From positions 38,529,120-38,593,119 of the forward strand of contig OY740769.1 of assembly GCA_963513935.1 (NCBI GenBank): a DNA stretch of 64,000 nucleotides, in the 5' to 3' direction. Shown here piece after piece: positions 26,918 through 40,192 of this stretch; within the stretch, counting starts at the first letter, position 1, and each line of letters begins with the position of its first letter. The translations under genes and the position numbers were made by a program. The notes beneath the pieces were generated by a model that saw only the letters and a list, made by a program, of their open reading frames with translations, was not told the DNA's origin and searched no databases. Source of the DNA: Aphrophora alni. Lineage: Eukaryota; Arthropoda; Insecta; Hemiptera; Aphrophoridae.

Positions 26918-27546
26918 TAATAAAATAAATGTAGAATTTTACAAAAGAGTTTTACAGTTAGTTTGAAATATTTAAGAACAATAACTTATAGGATAGAAAT
27001 TCAATGTTATATTTTGATTTTTTTTTTAAATTCCAAAGAATAAAATGTATAGGGTTGCACAAGCTATATAAATTATAGAAAACGAGCAGTTGAATAGTGC
27101 AGGTCAGCAATGTTGCCTTTATGGATTCTTGGTTTCATTGACGTCCAAATTGAGGGGCACAGCGTGAATTAATGGAGGATCATCAAAGGCGTTCAACAAG
27201 GGGAGAGGGCTAATGTGACCTCATCAATTTTCCATGTGTCAGTAGAAAAGATTTTGCAGATACACAAGTTTCAACACGGTTCTAAAATAAATCCATAATA
27301 TTATAATTATCGGCATGTTATTTCAATATTTTACTGACGCTTCATACTTGTAACATTTTTACTCTAACAATATTTTTTATATACTTGTTGCTTGTAATTA
27401 CCAATAACTTGTTTGTTTTATTTCTTAGATGCATCATTTGTAAAATATATACTTCGTAAAAAATATTGAAATTTAATTGTACATAATAATTCTTGTGTCA
27501 CAATCTAAAAAATATATGTGCTAATTTCGTTTTTTTTATTTTCTAC

Positions 27547-28757
27547 AATATCATTAACATATTACAAACCACAAATCGTGACGTTACATGGATATTTACT
27601 ATATGTTTCCATGTATGTATTTTATTTATTTATAAAATGTGACTTTTTGTAGTGAATTAATAATCATTAAGATACATGCACAAGATTTAGAAAGATTTAA
27701 AAAGGAAGTCAATTACTAAATTAAACAGTGAATTTCTGCGGTAAAACCCACAGAAACCCGAAAGAAAAACAATAAGATTTTTAAAAGGAGAGATGGATTT
27801 GGAAATCCTGGCTTCCAAACACTGATCAAAGATTACAGATGTAATTCAATCACCTGAAAATTTGTACGTCCCGTTTGATGGCTTTCCAATACTTTTTCCT
27901 CAACACACTTCGTGATTTCGTTTATGATTTGGCAGCGCATTTATTCTTCTGATATTACGATAAATGTAAGATACGTCATGAAATAAACACCAAATAAAGA
28001 ATTTGACTGACTTTTGAAGATATAAATTCCGATTATACCATATAAATAAACACTTTACTGAAGCGATCCACTAATGTAGAGAAAACACAGTTTAACTACA
28101 ATGATAGTTCATTTAATTTAAATGTAGGTTCTAATTATATGGTATCATCTGAATTTATATCTTCAATAGTCAGTTGAATTCTTTATTTTGTTGTTTATTT
28201 CATGACGTATGTTACATTTATCGTAATTTCAGAAAAATGAAGGTGCTGTAAAATCATAAACGTGGTCACGAACTGTGATGAGGAAATGTATTGGAAAACC
28301 AAGTGATTGAATTCTGCACTATACGAATAATTTGATGCCCAATTTAAAGTCTTTAGGTTTCTGCACCCAACGATGTATTTCAAGTTGAAGATTCATAATG
28401 TACTAAAAAGTCAAAATCGAAAAAAAGTCGGTTCTGGGGTTTCTGTAATAAACGATTCAATTACGTCTGTAATCTTTGATCAGTGTTTGGAAACCAGGAT
28501 TTCCAAATGCATCTCTCCTTTTAAAACTTATATTAAATACTTTCCTGTTTCTGTGACCTTTCCCACATATATTCACTGTTTAACTTAGGACTTCTTTTTT
28601 AAATTCTTCTGAATCTTGGGCATGTATCTTAATTATTATTATTCACTACAGAAAGTCACTCTTTTTTACAAATCAAAATAAATAAAATAGTTACATAAAA
28701 ACATATTCGTATTTGACGTCACTATTTGTGGTTTGTCATAAGTAATGATATTGGATG
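27547..28757. repeat. Imperfect 1.2-kb fold-back (inverted) repeat
   Basis: Sequence from about 27547 to 28052 reappears, reverse-complemented and in colinear order, from about 28757 back to 28128. Anchors are ACAAACCACAAAT near 27565 against ATTTGTGGTTTGT near 28723; CCAAACACTGATCAAAGATT near 27817 against its complement near 28470; and CGTCATGAAATAAAC near 27974 against GTTTATTTCATGACG near 28192. The right arm has an extra block of roughly 120-150 bp around 28310-28450. About 75 bp separate the arms. It could be a fold-back transposon, or two copies of one element inserted head-to-head. The arms are clearly diverged. Confidence 0.8.
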
Positions 28758-28840
28758 ACTAAGGAAACACAAAATAAAACAACGACAACAACAAAAAAAT
28801 TTCATGCAAACAGATAGTTTAGTACAATGCTATAACATTA

Positions 28841-29130
28841 TATTCACTGATTGCACATTAGATCCACAGTGTGGTTTTCTATTTTTTCAAGGCAACCATA
28901 TTTTTTATTCAACGCTGAAACACAAATCTTGTGACAAAAATTCAGGTGGAACTGGTTTTTCAATTTCAACTGAATACGTTTGTTTACGTCTTTCAATAAA
29001 CACTTCAATCCCCACACTGAATAGTCCACTGGTGTAAGTTCTGGTAACCAAAGAAGTACCATTTTAACAACCCGTTCGTAAAGCGATTTAATCAAGAAGT
29101 TCCTAACAATGAGGAACTTTGTATCACCTT
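28841..29130 (-). pseudogene. Tc1/mariner-type transposase C-terminal fragment
   Basis: On the minus strand an open frame (28844-29095) contains ELTPVDYSVWGLKCLL. This matches the mariner/Tc1 block P(D/E)L.P.DY..WG.LK, which holds the third catalytic acidic residue. Upstream, QQGDTKFLI and ERVVKMVLLWLP occupy the positions of QQDNA.PH and the WPP/SPD approach. In the family this enzyme cuts and joins transposon ends. Only about 90 codons at the C-terminus remain; the first two acidic residues and the DNA-binding domain are absent. I saw no terminal inverted repeats, and no clear link to the neighbouring fold-back repeat. Confidence 0.55.
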
Positions 29131-29438
29131 GTTGCCATAGTAAAAATCGCTACTACTATGATACCTCAATGCAAAATGGTTTAAGGGTTTTCCTGTGTTT
29201 TACACTTAATTTTTATTTACAAAAGATTCAATGACACTGATAATTAATTACTGGTATTTTAGAGTGTTTGCTTATTGAGAAAATACACCTAGTACTTATC
29301 GGTATTAGTCTTAACGACATGAATGACGTAAAGTAATACAGTTAAACTACCAAAACATTAATTAGTTTTTAACTATATTACGAGCTATATCTTGAGTTCC
29401 AAAAGTCCTGCCTATTCTAAGTTTTGAAGGATTGGGGC

Positions 29439-29643
29439 TTAGGGGCTGGAGCGGAGATCATGCAGTTGAATGCCTGGTGTCTGCTTTGGCCTCAGGAGCA
29501 CAGCTGTGCTCAAGACCGATGGAATGGTACGCATAAATGATTTGCGTCCCAGTGCAGCTAAAGCTGCATCCTGCTCGTGGTGGCCCTGCACTGGACTGCT
29601 GATCCAGTCTTGACAGAATCCATCAGATCTAAGGGAGTAAACC
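29439..29643 (-). CDS. GC-rich open stretch with a splice-acceptor-like start: candidate terminal exon or transposon fragment
   Basis: On the minus strand a T-rich tract ending in ATCAG (29644-29648 and beyond) is followed by 67 open codons ending at TAA (29439-29441). The stretch uses varied, fairly GC-rich codons, unlike anything around it, and includes short segments such as FCQDWISSP and SFMRTIPSVL. I do not recognise a family. The same DNA is packed with perfect inverted repeats, which is unusual for an exon, so a fragment of a structured retroelement is an equally good reading. There is no ATG near the start; if it is an exon, the upstream exons lie at higher coordinates. Frame and strand are my inference. 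Confidence 0.3.
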
Positions 29644-29703
29644 CTGATAAAAAAAAATCACCCAAAGGAATTCATTCTTGTGAGTGCAGGATTGGCGATC
29701 CTG
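29496..29703. repeat. Cluster of perfect inverted repeats in the GC-rich island
   Basis: Perfect palindromes or hairpins: GAGCACAGCTGTGCTC at 29496-29511; TGCAGCT/AGCTGCA at 29553-29568 with a 2-nt loop; ACTGGA/TCCAGT at 29590-29608; CCAGTGCA at 29549-29556 with TGCACTGG at 29587-29594; and CAGGAT/ATCCTG at 29687-29703. Some pairings are mutually exclusive. Confidence 0.8.
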
Positions 29704-30618
29704 GGTTACCTTAGCTGAACCTTGACCTTTTTTTTCTTGTCTTGGGTCCGGTTCCTCCTCTTTTATCTATTCTAACGAAAACATACTTTTCTTACGTTAT
29801 ATAAAAAATAAACAATTATGTTCTAACGGAATAATAATAAAATTAGAATGCACTACTACCATTAGACATAAACAAAATAAAAAAAAAAATGTAGATGTAA
29901 GAAAAGCAATAAGTTCACTATTGAAGTTAGAGTCGTATACAAATGGCCTGGGTAAACCTCTGTTAAGCAACTAAACATTACCCAGTAACCCGACACGAAG
30001 TGAATTATTATGAAACGTAAACATTTGATAGTTTGAAAATATGCACTTAAATTTTTTAAATGAATTGAGAAATAAAACTTTACAATCCAAGATTGTCAAA
30101 ATCGTTGACAGTAGCCTATTTCATGAAAATATGGTGAAGCATATTAACCCTAATAACCATAATACAATGTTATATCACACACATTAATAAGATAAAATTA
30201 AATGCACTAAGGCCACACACAGCATCCAGAGATTAGGAAAATGCAGAAACCCAGGATTACAATATTGGTGGTATTGGGGATTAAACTAGGGGATGTAAAA
30301 CATATATGCGACATATATGTCTTCAACTGTCATGAGGTACACTTAAAAAACCAAACGAATGAAATGTAATTTTTCCACAAAAAATTACTGTACGTCTGTG
30401 CAATACAAAAACAAGACAATTTTTCAATAATTAAGTCATCATCCTAAACTGGTACATACACACAAACTGTACTGACAAGGGACGAAGTACTGTCAGTAGA
30501 GTTTGTATGCGTCTAGTAGCTGAGATTAAGACTTAGTCATTAAACGTTGTCTTGTTACACACAAACAAACAAATTTGTTGTGGGTAAAATCGTATTTTAT
30601 TCATTTCGTTTTTGATAG

Positions 30619-33280
<2,662 letters not shown>

Positions 33281-33284
33281 TTTT

Positions 33285-33770
33285 AAAAGGAAATTTGAAA
33301 TTGAAATTGAAATTTATTGAAAAGAAATATATATATACAAACTACAAATAAATAAAAAACTGCCCCGAGGTTATAAACCTGTTAAGGGCTATATTATGTG
33401 TAAAATTTATAAATGAATGTATACTAAATCTAGATTAAACATGAAATACACATAAAAAATAAAAATAACATTATAAAATTAATTTTCATATGCAGAAATT
33501 GACAAAACCGCAGCCGACCGAACCCAGCAAAATAAACAATAAACTTACATAAGGTTACAAATTACAACAAAGGAATACGTAGCTTCCTATTAGATCTACT
33601 CCAGGATATTTAAAACAACAGAACTTACAAAATTTAATTTATTCAAAAACTTAATTCCTAATGATTTATTTATACACTAAATACACACACTAACACCTCT
33701 CACCCCCACACCTCCAAACACACACTCACACAACTTCCCATATAAAGTCTATACCCACGCACACAAATCT
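33285..33770 (-). mobile_element. Probable 3' end of a non-LTR retrotransposon
   Basis: On the minus strand the sequence ends in AATAAATTTCAATTTCAA with repeated TTTCAA units (33294-33322), the kind of A+T simple-repeat tail that terminates many non-LTR elements. Before it lies a GC-richer line, CCTTAACAGGTTTATAACC (around 33371-33389), and farther upstream GT-rich sequence, as in a 3' untranslated region. No protein-coding part could be recognised. The boundary at 33770 is approximate. Confidence 0.4.
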
Positions 33771-36240
33771 TTTTTCAACATTTACGAACACACATAATCA
33801 AATTAACACTTTAAAATACAGTTCAATGTTTTCTATTTGGGTTAAATGTTTTCAAATCTCTTTAATTAAATCTCTTTATCCATAGTTTAATCAAATTTTT
33901 TAGTTGACACAAAAAGCCTTGTTTTATTGCTTCAGAAAACTTCTTTCATGTAAATACTAGCTCTTTTTAAACCACACCTTTAATAAATCAATACAATAGG
34001 TAGGTATCATGTGTTTTAAACTTGATATTTATTTTCAAATATTCATTTCATCAACTTAATTTAACTAATGAACGTACTAATTGGTTAAATTAATTATGGT
34101 ATGAAAGTTGTACATTCAATATCTAAAGAATTACAATAGCTGTCAGTATAACAAAGACTAGACTATAGTTAATTATGATCTGATACTTCAGAACAGATGT
34201 TTTAAAAGTATTATAAAACTAATTAGTAAGTTGTACTTACATCCTTATTGTAAATAAGTCAAAGAATTTAAATCACGTAACTATGGAATTGGTTTAAAAT
34301 ACTAGACCAACTAATTAACATAACCAAACTTACTCTGTGTTTGCTAAAAGTTAAAACCAAACATGCTGAATTTGTCATTATTATATTTATAAAATTCATG
34401 GTAGACTAAAAATGTCTAATTTATAAGTTATTTGCATTTCAGGACTTTAAATAATACTTTCAATTAAGCTAGAATTACACAATATGATATTTATTTGCAA
34501 TACGTATGTTTTATGAGAAACCTATCATATAAATATATATTAAAACCTTCTGACAAGTCAACAGTAATGTAATAACAACTTTACTTGTGATTTAATATCC
34601 CCTTCTCAGCTATTTACTTTGAGTTGATGTTACAAGTGGTCATGCTTCAATTGCAATAATACCTGACTGTAATGATTGCGGATATTTATAATGTTTTACA
34701 CGAAGTTTATACGTTAAAATAGTTTGCGTTAAAACGGCAACCAATCGAAATTGTACTTTATGAATGTATATTTAAGTAAAATCTCAACGAATTGAGGTAA
34801 TACAATTTACCTAGTAGAATGATTTACGAGAACTTGAAATGACCATATCTCAGCCTATAATCTACTCTAGGACGTTCTGTTAGAGATACCCTCTCAGACT
34901 AAGTGAAAGCTCTAAAAAAAGATTCCATCTAATCGAACGAGTAATACATTATTTTGTCTGAAAAAAATAGACTTCCTATCTTATTATAATTAAGATTAAA
35001 ATAAGATTATTATTCTAATTTTATAGCAATTGATACTTTTCTCCAGTTTTCCAAATTTGGGATAATCGTTACTGGTAAATAAATAACCATTATAATCCTT
35101 CTAAGAATGGGGGATGGATATTACGTGATATACTTCAACTAATTAATTGATGAACACATCCGTCCGTAAATTTTCTCCAATCAGAGCTTTAGACAAAGCA
35201 GCTGACAAATCTAATCCTCTAATAACTTATATTGTTTTAAATTTCACAAAAGTGGAAATAATTTTAGATCTACAGCCTTCATGTGATATCAATACAATTT
35301 TAAGGAAAATATGAAAACAATAACAATGAAAGGTTGGAAATAATGAGATCAAATGATAGTAATGCTATTAAACATAGTAACGTGTTAATACAAATCCAAA
35401 TAACCAGTAACTCATAAGCCTGATAAAAGAGCATTCAATTTTATCTTCAAAAAGTCATGTATGAAATATTATATACAATTTAATATGGCTCATTGATACT
35501 ATGCAATTGATGGCTTGATATACTGAAATGTTTCTTGATTGTAAAAAGATATAATTGTCGTCATAACTGTCTTTATTGTTTTTTATAATTGCCTATTGAA
35601 TACGAATTACCGAATAACAGTGAATCACAGATGATATTTTTCTATTAAAACTGAACATAATATCCCTAGTTTTATTATTATTTTTTTTCTTTCAAATTCT
35701 TTCCTAGAATTAAGCAAATGCCCCATATTGTAAGTCCCTACACTTGTTGAAAAAAAAAGTGTGCCAAAATGGATGATATTGTAATGAAATGAAATGATAT
35801 ATAATAAAAAATAAAAAAGTACTATAAAAGACTATTCTATTCGATTTAGTCTTAGAATTTTTAAAAAAGTTAGAAAATAATAATTATTAGGTGAGTATTT
35901 AAAAAAAAATGATATGTTGTTACTAAATAACAAATACAACACTAAATATTTGGAAAAATAATGATATAGATACAATATATTAAATTAGGTGAAGAAGAAA
36001 TTATGAATATAAAAGAAATTTATATCATATGAGAAAACACTGTAAATATATCGGAAAAACAGACATAACTAAATTTAAATAGTGAATTGAAAAAATTCAA
36101 TTATTTTAATATATTTGTCTTACAAATGTTGAGACAAAATAAATAAGAACGAAATTGTGGAAATTAATAAGAATAAAAATCACTGGTATTAGAGATAGTG
36201 GATTAATTAAGAACGGACAAATTGAAATTTCTTAACAAGT
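33771..36240. other. A+T-rich DNA; possible short non-LTR tail near 35690-35800
   Basis: Nothing coding was found. Around 35716-35800 the sequence GCCCCATATTGTAAGTCCC followed by ATGAAATGAAATGATAT resembles the tail of a non-LTR element on the plus strand, but no body is attached. The remainder is unassigned. Confidence 0.4.
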
Positions 36241-36395
36241 TTGTTACATTGGCGACAAGAACTTAGATATGCGAAACTTGTTACATAATTAGCGACCTAA
36301 CACGACATTCCACTTTATCCTTCCCTCTCCTTTAATCTGGTTAGACCTTGAATTATGCTGGAATAATTTTATTATGGCATCGTTGCTGCCGATTT

Positions 36396-36529
36396 GACTT
36401 GTCGATAGCAAGTCTACCTAGGCTTGAGCCTAATTTATGGCTTGGTTTTTACCCCAGCTCTCATTAGTCCTGTGAGCTGGAAGTACACATTAAGAACACA
36501 ATGTATTAAAAAGGGTCCATAAACCCTTT
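36396..36529. repeat. Four short hairpins in tandem
   Basis: Perfect stems in order: GACTTG/CAAGTC (36396-36414), TAGGCT/AGCCTA (36419-36432), CCAGCTC/GAGCTGG (36454-36480) and AAAGGGT/ACCCTTT (36510-36529). They lie in a patch that is GC-richer than its surroundings. This could be the structured end of a retroelement; no gene is recognisable. Confidence 0.6.
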
Positions 36530-36714
36530 ATAATGTCTAAATCTAATACATTATTGTCTGTTAGGAAAGGAAATAAAAAGAGAATGAAAATTGAACGAAC
36601 AATATGGTCAAAATCATTGAAGAAATATTTATACTCAACTTACAAATTCTAGTTTAAAATTCATTTTTGTTGGATAGTATTTTAAACTGGGTTCTTAAAA
36701 GCTAGACTAAGCTA

Positions 36715-36718
<4 letters not shown>

Positions 36719-36745
<27 letters not shown>
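36719..36745. repeat. (AT)n microsatellite
   Basis: Short uninterrupted AT tract, about 13 units. Confidence 0.95.
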
Positions 36746-36749
<4 letters not shown>

Positions 36750-38620
36750 GTAATTTCTGAGACCTTATATTTAGTAAGAGGTGACAAATTAAGAGTAATA
36801 ATTTAATTATGAAAAGTTGACTTATAAAAAGAATTTTAATTTTTTATTTGTTCATAAATTAACTGTTATCAATAACTATATTATGTTATCAACAATTAAT
36901 TGTTAAAAACACACCCAATGGAATTTTTTATATTTATTTTTAATTATTGTTTCAGTATGAGTTTAAAATAAATCAAATAAAATTCTCTTGAGCTAAAATC
37001 AGACAAAACTATATTTAAATTCAATTAACACGAAAACGAGTTAAATAAGTAAAAGTATAAATAACTTTTTTTTTTTAGATTCTTACAACTAGCTTATTAC
37101 TTCTGGACATAATAATTTAATTTATTTGTATTTATGTAATGTAGATTAATAAACCATTTCAGGAGGTAGATTTTTGTTGGTTGCTATATGTGTTTTTAAT
37201 CTATATATGATTAGTTTTATTACTGTCAAAAAATGAAGAATGCACACTATCTTTTCATTTTCTCGAAGTTTATCTGTTGCATAATGCATTCGATTGGTAG
37301 CTCTAATTCTGGTTTAAATATTTGTATTATTGCTTTAATTTGTTTTATTATATTTTGGACTTGATCATTATATATGAAATGATTATATTTATAAACAAAA
37401 TTCGTATAATGAATACTGGTAGCTAAATGAATTAAAATTAATAACACAACCAAATAACTTGTCCATAGATCTGCTATTATAACATAAATTATTTAGATAC
37501 AATACATTTTAGTTATATATGTCTTATTAAAGAAATTCTAAACATTGTTTATAGACTAAAGCTTGAGTTGCATATCTTGTGTGTTATTAAATAAGTTACA
37601 ATAAACTGAAGTAGAAATTGCCGTTCTAAATTCAATTAAAAATATTATTTGCATATGTTATTAAAAAATAATAACATTTTCTTTGTCACTTCGAAAGTTA
37701 TTTTCATCACTGAGTTCAAATAAAAATAAAAACAAACCCAATGTAAAGTTTATTTCATTATAGTCCAAGACGTTTTTAAGTAAATCAAACTGGCATGGAT
37801 TTTATTTATTGAGTACTAAATGCCAAAGGATGTTTTCCTCTCTTTTCCTAGCGAGCCGCCTATCTTAATTTTTTATTTCATTTGAAATTTGCTGCATTAT
37901 AAAATATTTTGTAATTTATTATACAAAATAATGTATTTATTTAAGGGATGTTTCTTTAGGCAACAGTATTTTATCCTAATATCAAAGCACGCCTACAAAA
38001 TATTTCAAGATAAGAAATGTTACACATTTAAATTTAGGATTTGTGATGTTTTAAGCCTACTTTAAAGATGAAATAAAACAACCAACTTCACGTCTTATTC
38101 GAGTTAAACTTTATTTTGAAAAGGAATTAAAAAAAAATATGATTAGTTATGTAAAATGCATATTAAGAATGTATTCCTTTATGGGGAAGGTAGTTTTTTT
38201 AGACTGTTTTTTAACTTCAAAGATACGGTACGTCTCAACAAAAGTTAAAACTTTTATAAGCGTATTTTCCATTTAAACTTGCCAAATAATACAATGCCAC
38301 CAAAATGAGGTCTAGTTTATAAATATTTCTACTGACAACAATTAATTTGGTGTCAAAAAAATCTGTCAATCATTTTTGTCAGAAAAAGTTTTTATTGTGT
38401 AATTATTAAGAATGCCGAAAGATATTTAATCTATTTTACATTGCCTAGAAAATCGAGTTATAATATAATAACGTATATATTGGAAAATGTTTAAAGAATC
38501 TCTAAAATAAAACTGCACAAACCAGACAATCATTACAATGATTGTGTCTTCAACTACTTTAGATTAAAATGTTTTTTGTTAAATTTCAATGCAAAATGTA
38601 TATGTTTATTTTCTTTTTGA
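36746..38620. other. A+T-rich DNA without a recognisable gene
   Basis: No feature could be supported. The 68-codon minus-strand frame at 37247-37453 is A+T-driven and has no motif. Confidence 0.55.
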
Positions 38621-38625
38621 ATCAG

Positions 38626-39014
38626 AGTAAGTTAGAGTATGGTTTATATAGTTGGGGAGGGACTTGGATTAGTAATCTAATACCTGTAATAAATATTCAG
38701 AAACAGTTTGTCCAGATGATCCTAAACAAAAGTAGGTTGGAAAATTAAAGGCCATTATTCCTTTCTAGAATATTACCTTTAACATACTTGTACATTTACA
38801 AAGTAATTAAGTTATTTATTATAAACAGTGGATACAGGCAGCTTTCTGATAGGGCTGATGGGAGGAATGTACGGTTAAGAAGTGCAGGAAATTTTGCAGC
38901 GCCAAAACCTTTTAAAACTTACTTTATGAAGACTTTTGTTTCCCCGGGCCAAAATTATTTAATGTTCTGCCTGGCCACATCATATGTGGATATTCAATTT
39001 CTTTTTTGCTAAAA
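38626..39014 (+). pseudogene. Non-LTR retrotransposon reverse-transcriptase C-terminal remnant
   Basis: A single frame from 38626 to 39014 is broken only by a TAA at 38746-38748. It starts SKLEYGLYSWGGTW and continues with QKQFVQMILNKSR, FLSRILPLTYLYIYKVIKLF and RLRSAGNFAAPKPFKTYF. The block LEYG...WGGT...I...QK...R.I is the conserved region just after the reverse-transcriptase palm in jockey/CR1-type and related non-LTR elements, and the final part matches their usual end. Sequence up to about 39470, including a T-rich run, may be its 3' untranslated region. The palm with its catalytic aspartates is missing. Confidence 0.7.
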
Positions 39015-39501
39015 TTTAGAATTTGGCTCTTTGAACAGGAGGACGTTGAACACTTGTTTAATGTATAAAGTTATAGTTATTGAATAGTATAGCGAGCCTT
39101 ATGTATTATTGCTCTTATAGATGGTTTAGAATATGTGTACATTTTTTATGATTTCGTATTTTACTTTTTTTCTCTCTTGATAAATAAGAACATGTGAATG
39201 TATATCGTTAATATTTGTGTAGAATGCTCGCCGATATTTTTTTGGGAAAATTAAAGAAAATTCCTTGTTAATTATAATTTTCGTTTTATGAGCTATATAT
39301 CATTAGGTTAATTGTGTCTTACTGCTGTCATATTTTATCTCGTAAAATGTAGGAGTGGCTATTCTCAAAGCGGGCTGGCTATGCCTTAAAGGGAGCCGGG
39401 TGTTTATTTTTTTTTGTATTTTTCTCCTCCAGAGTAATGTGGGGTTTTCTTTAAACTTTATTCCATTTTTTATTCAAGTAAATGTTTTTTATACTTTAGT
39501 T

Positions 39502-40192
39502 AAGTACTTAATTAGTATTAGTGGTGTTCCATTTTCTGCGAATGAGTCATTCACACGCCATGCTAAAACACGTGCTCTATATTATGATTATGCAGAATGG
39601 AATAAATGTATTATACCTTAACAACAAAGGCAAAGATAGTGAGTACGTAAAATAATTGATTTGTAAATTGTTGTAAATGATATAGATTTTTGTTGCAAAT
39701 CAAGTAATTTACATATGTCATTCTAATAGAGACTCCGACATAAGAGCTGTACGTTATATTAACACATTGGTGAACACTGCATTACACTTTACCTCTCCCT
39801 CCACTTTGTAGTATTTTGAGTGGATTTAATTGAATTTGAATGACAATGTTATGGAATAGTCCTCGGTTAGAGGACCTAGCAAATTTGTAAAAATGCTATT
39901 ATGCTGAACAACATGTGTATACAGCTAGGCAAAGCTGTTTTTTCAGCCCCTAATTTGCAAGCTGTTTCGCCTATTTTACCTTCGACTTTGTGATCTGTTG
40001 AAAACTGTTCTCAGGGCTTTGTATATTTAGCAGGGAATGGAAGGAATTTGATGAAATTTTAATTTGGGAATAGCTTGAGAATAGCTTGGGAATAGCTTAA
40101 TTTGGAATCATATATAGAGCACGTATTTTAGCATGGCGTGTGATTGTCTCATTCGCAGAAAATGGAACACCACTAATACTAATTAAGTACTT
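39502..40192. repeat. 691-bp segment bounded by about 85-bp inverted repeats
   Basis: Left arm 39502-39587 and right arm 40108-40192 are reverse complements with only a few mismatches and one gap. Both have AAGTACTTAATTAG at the outside, then AGTGGTGTTCCATTTTCTGC and ACACGCCATGCTAAAA. The 520-bp interior has no gene; a 12-bp motif (AATAGCTTGAG-like) is repeated three times near 40066-40098. It may be a non-autonomous DNA transposon or a fold-back element. I could not define a target duplication. Confidence 0.85.

Noticed and set aside
36246..36262. TTGGCGACAAGAAC, similar to a retroelement primer-binding site; a similar TTGGCGCCAGG is near 42250
   Set aside because: No LTR boundary precedes either site and no gag or pol follows.
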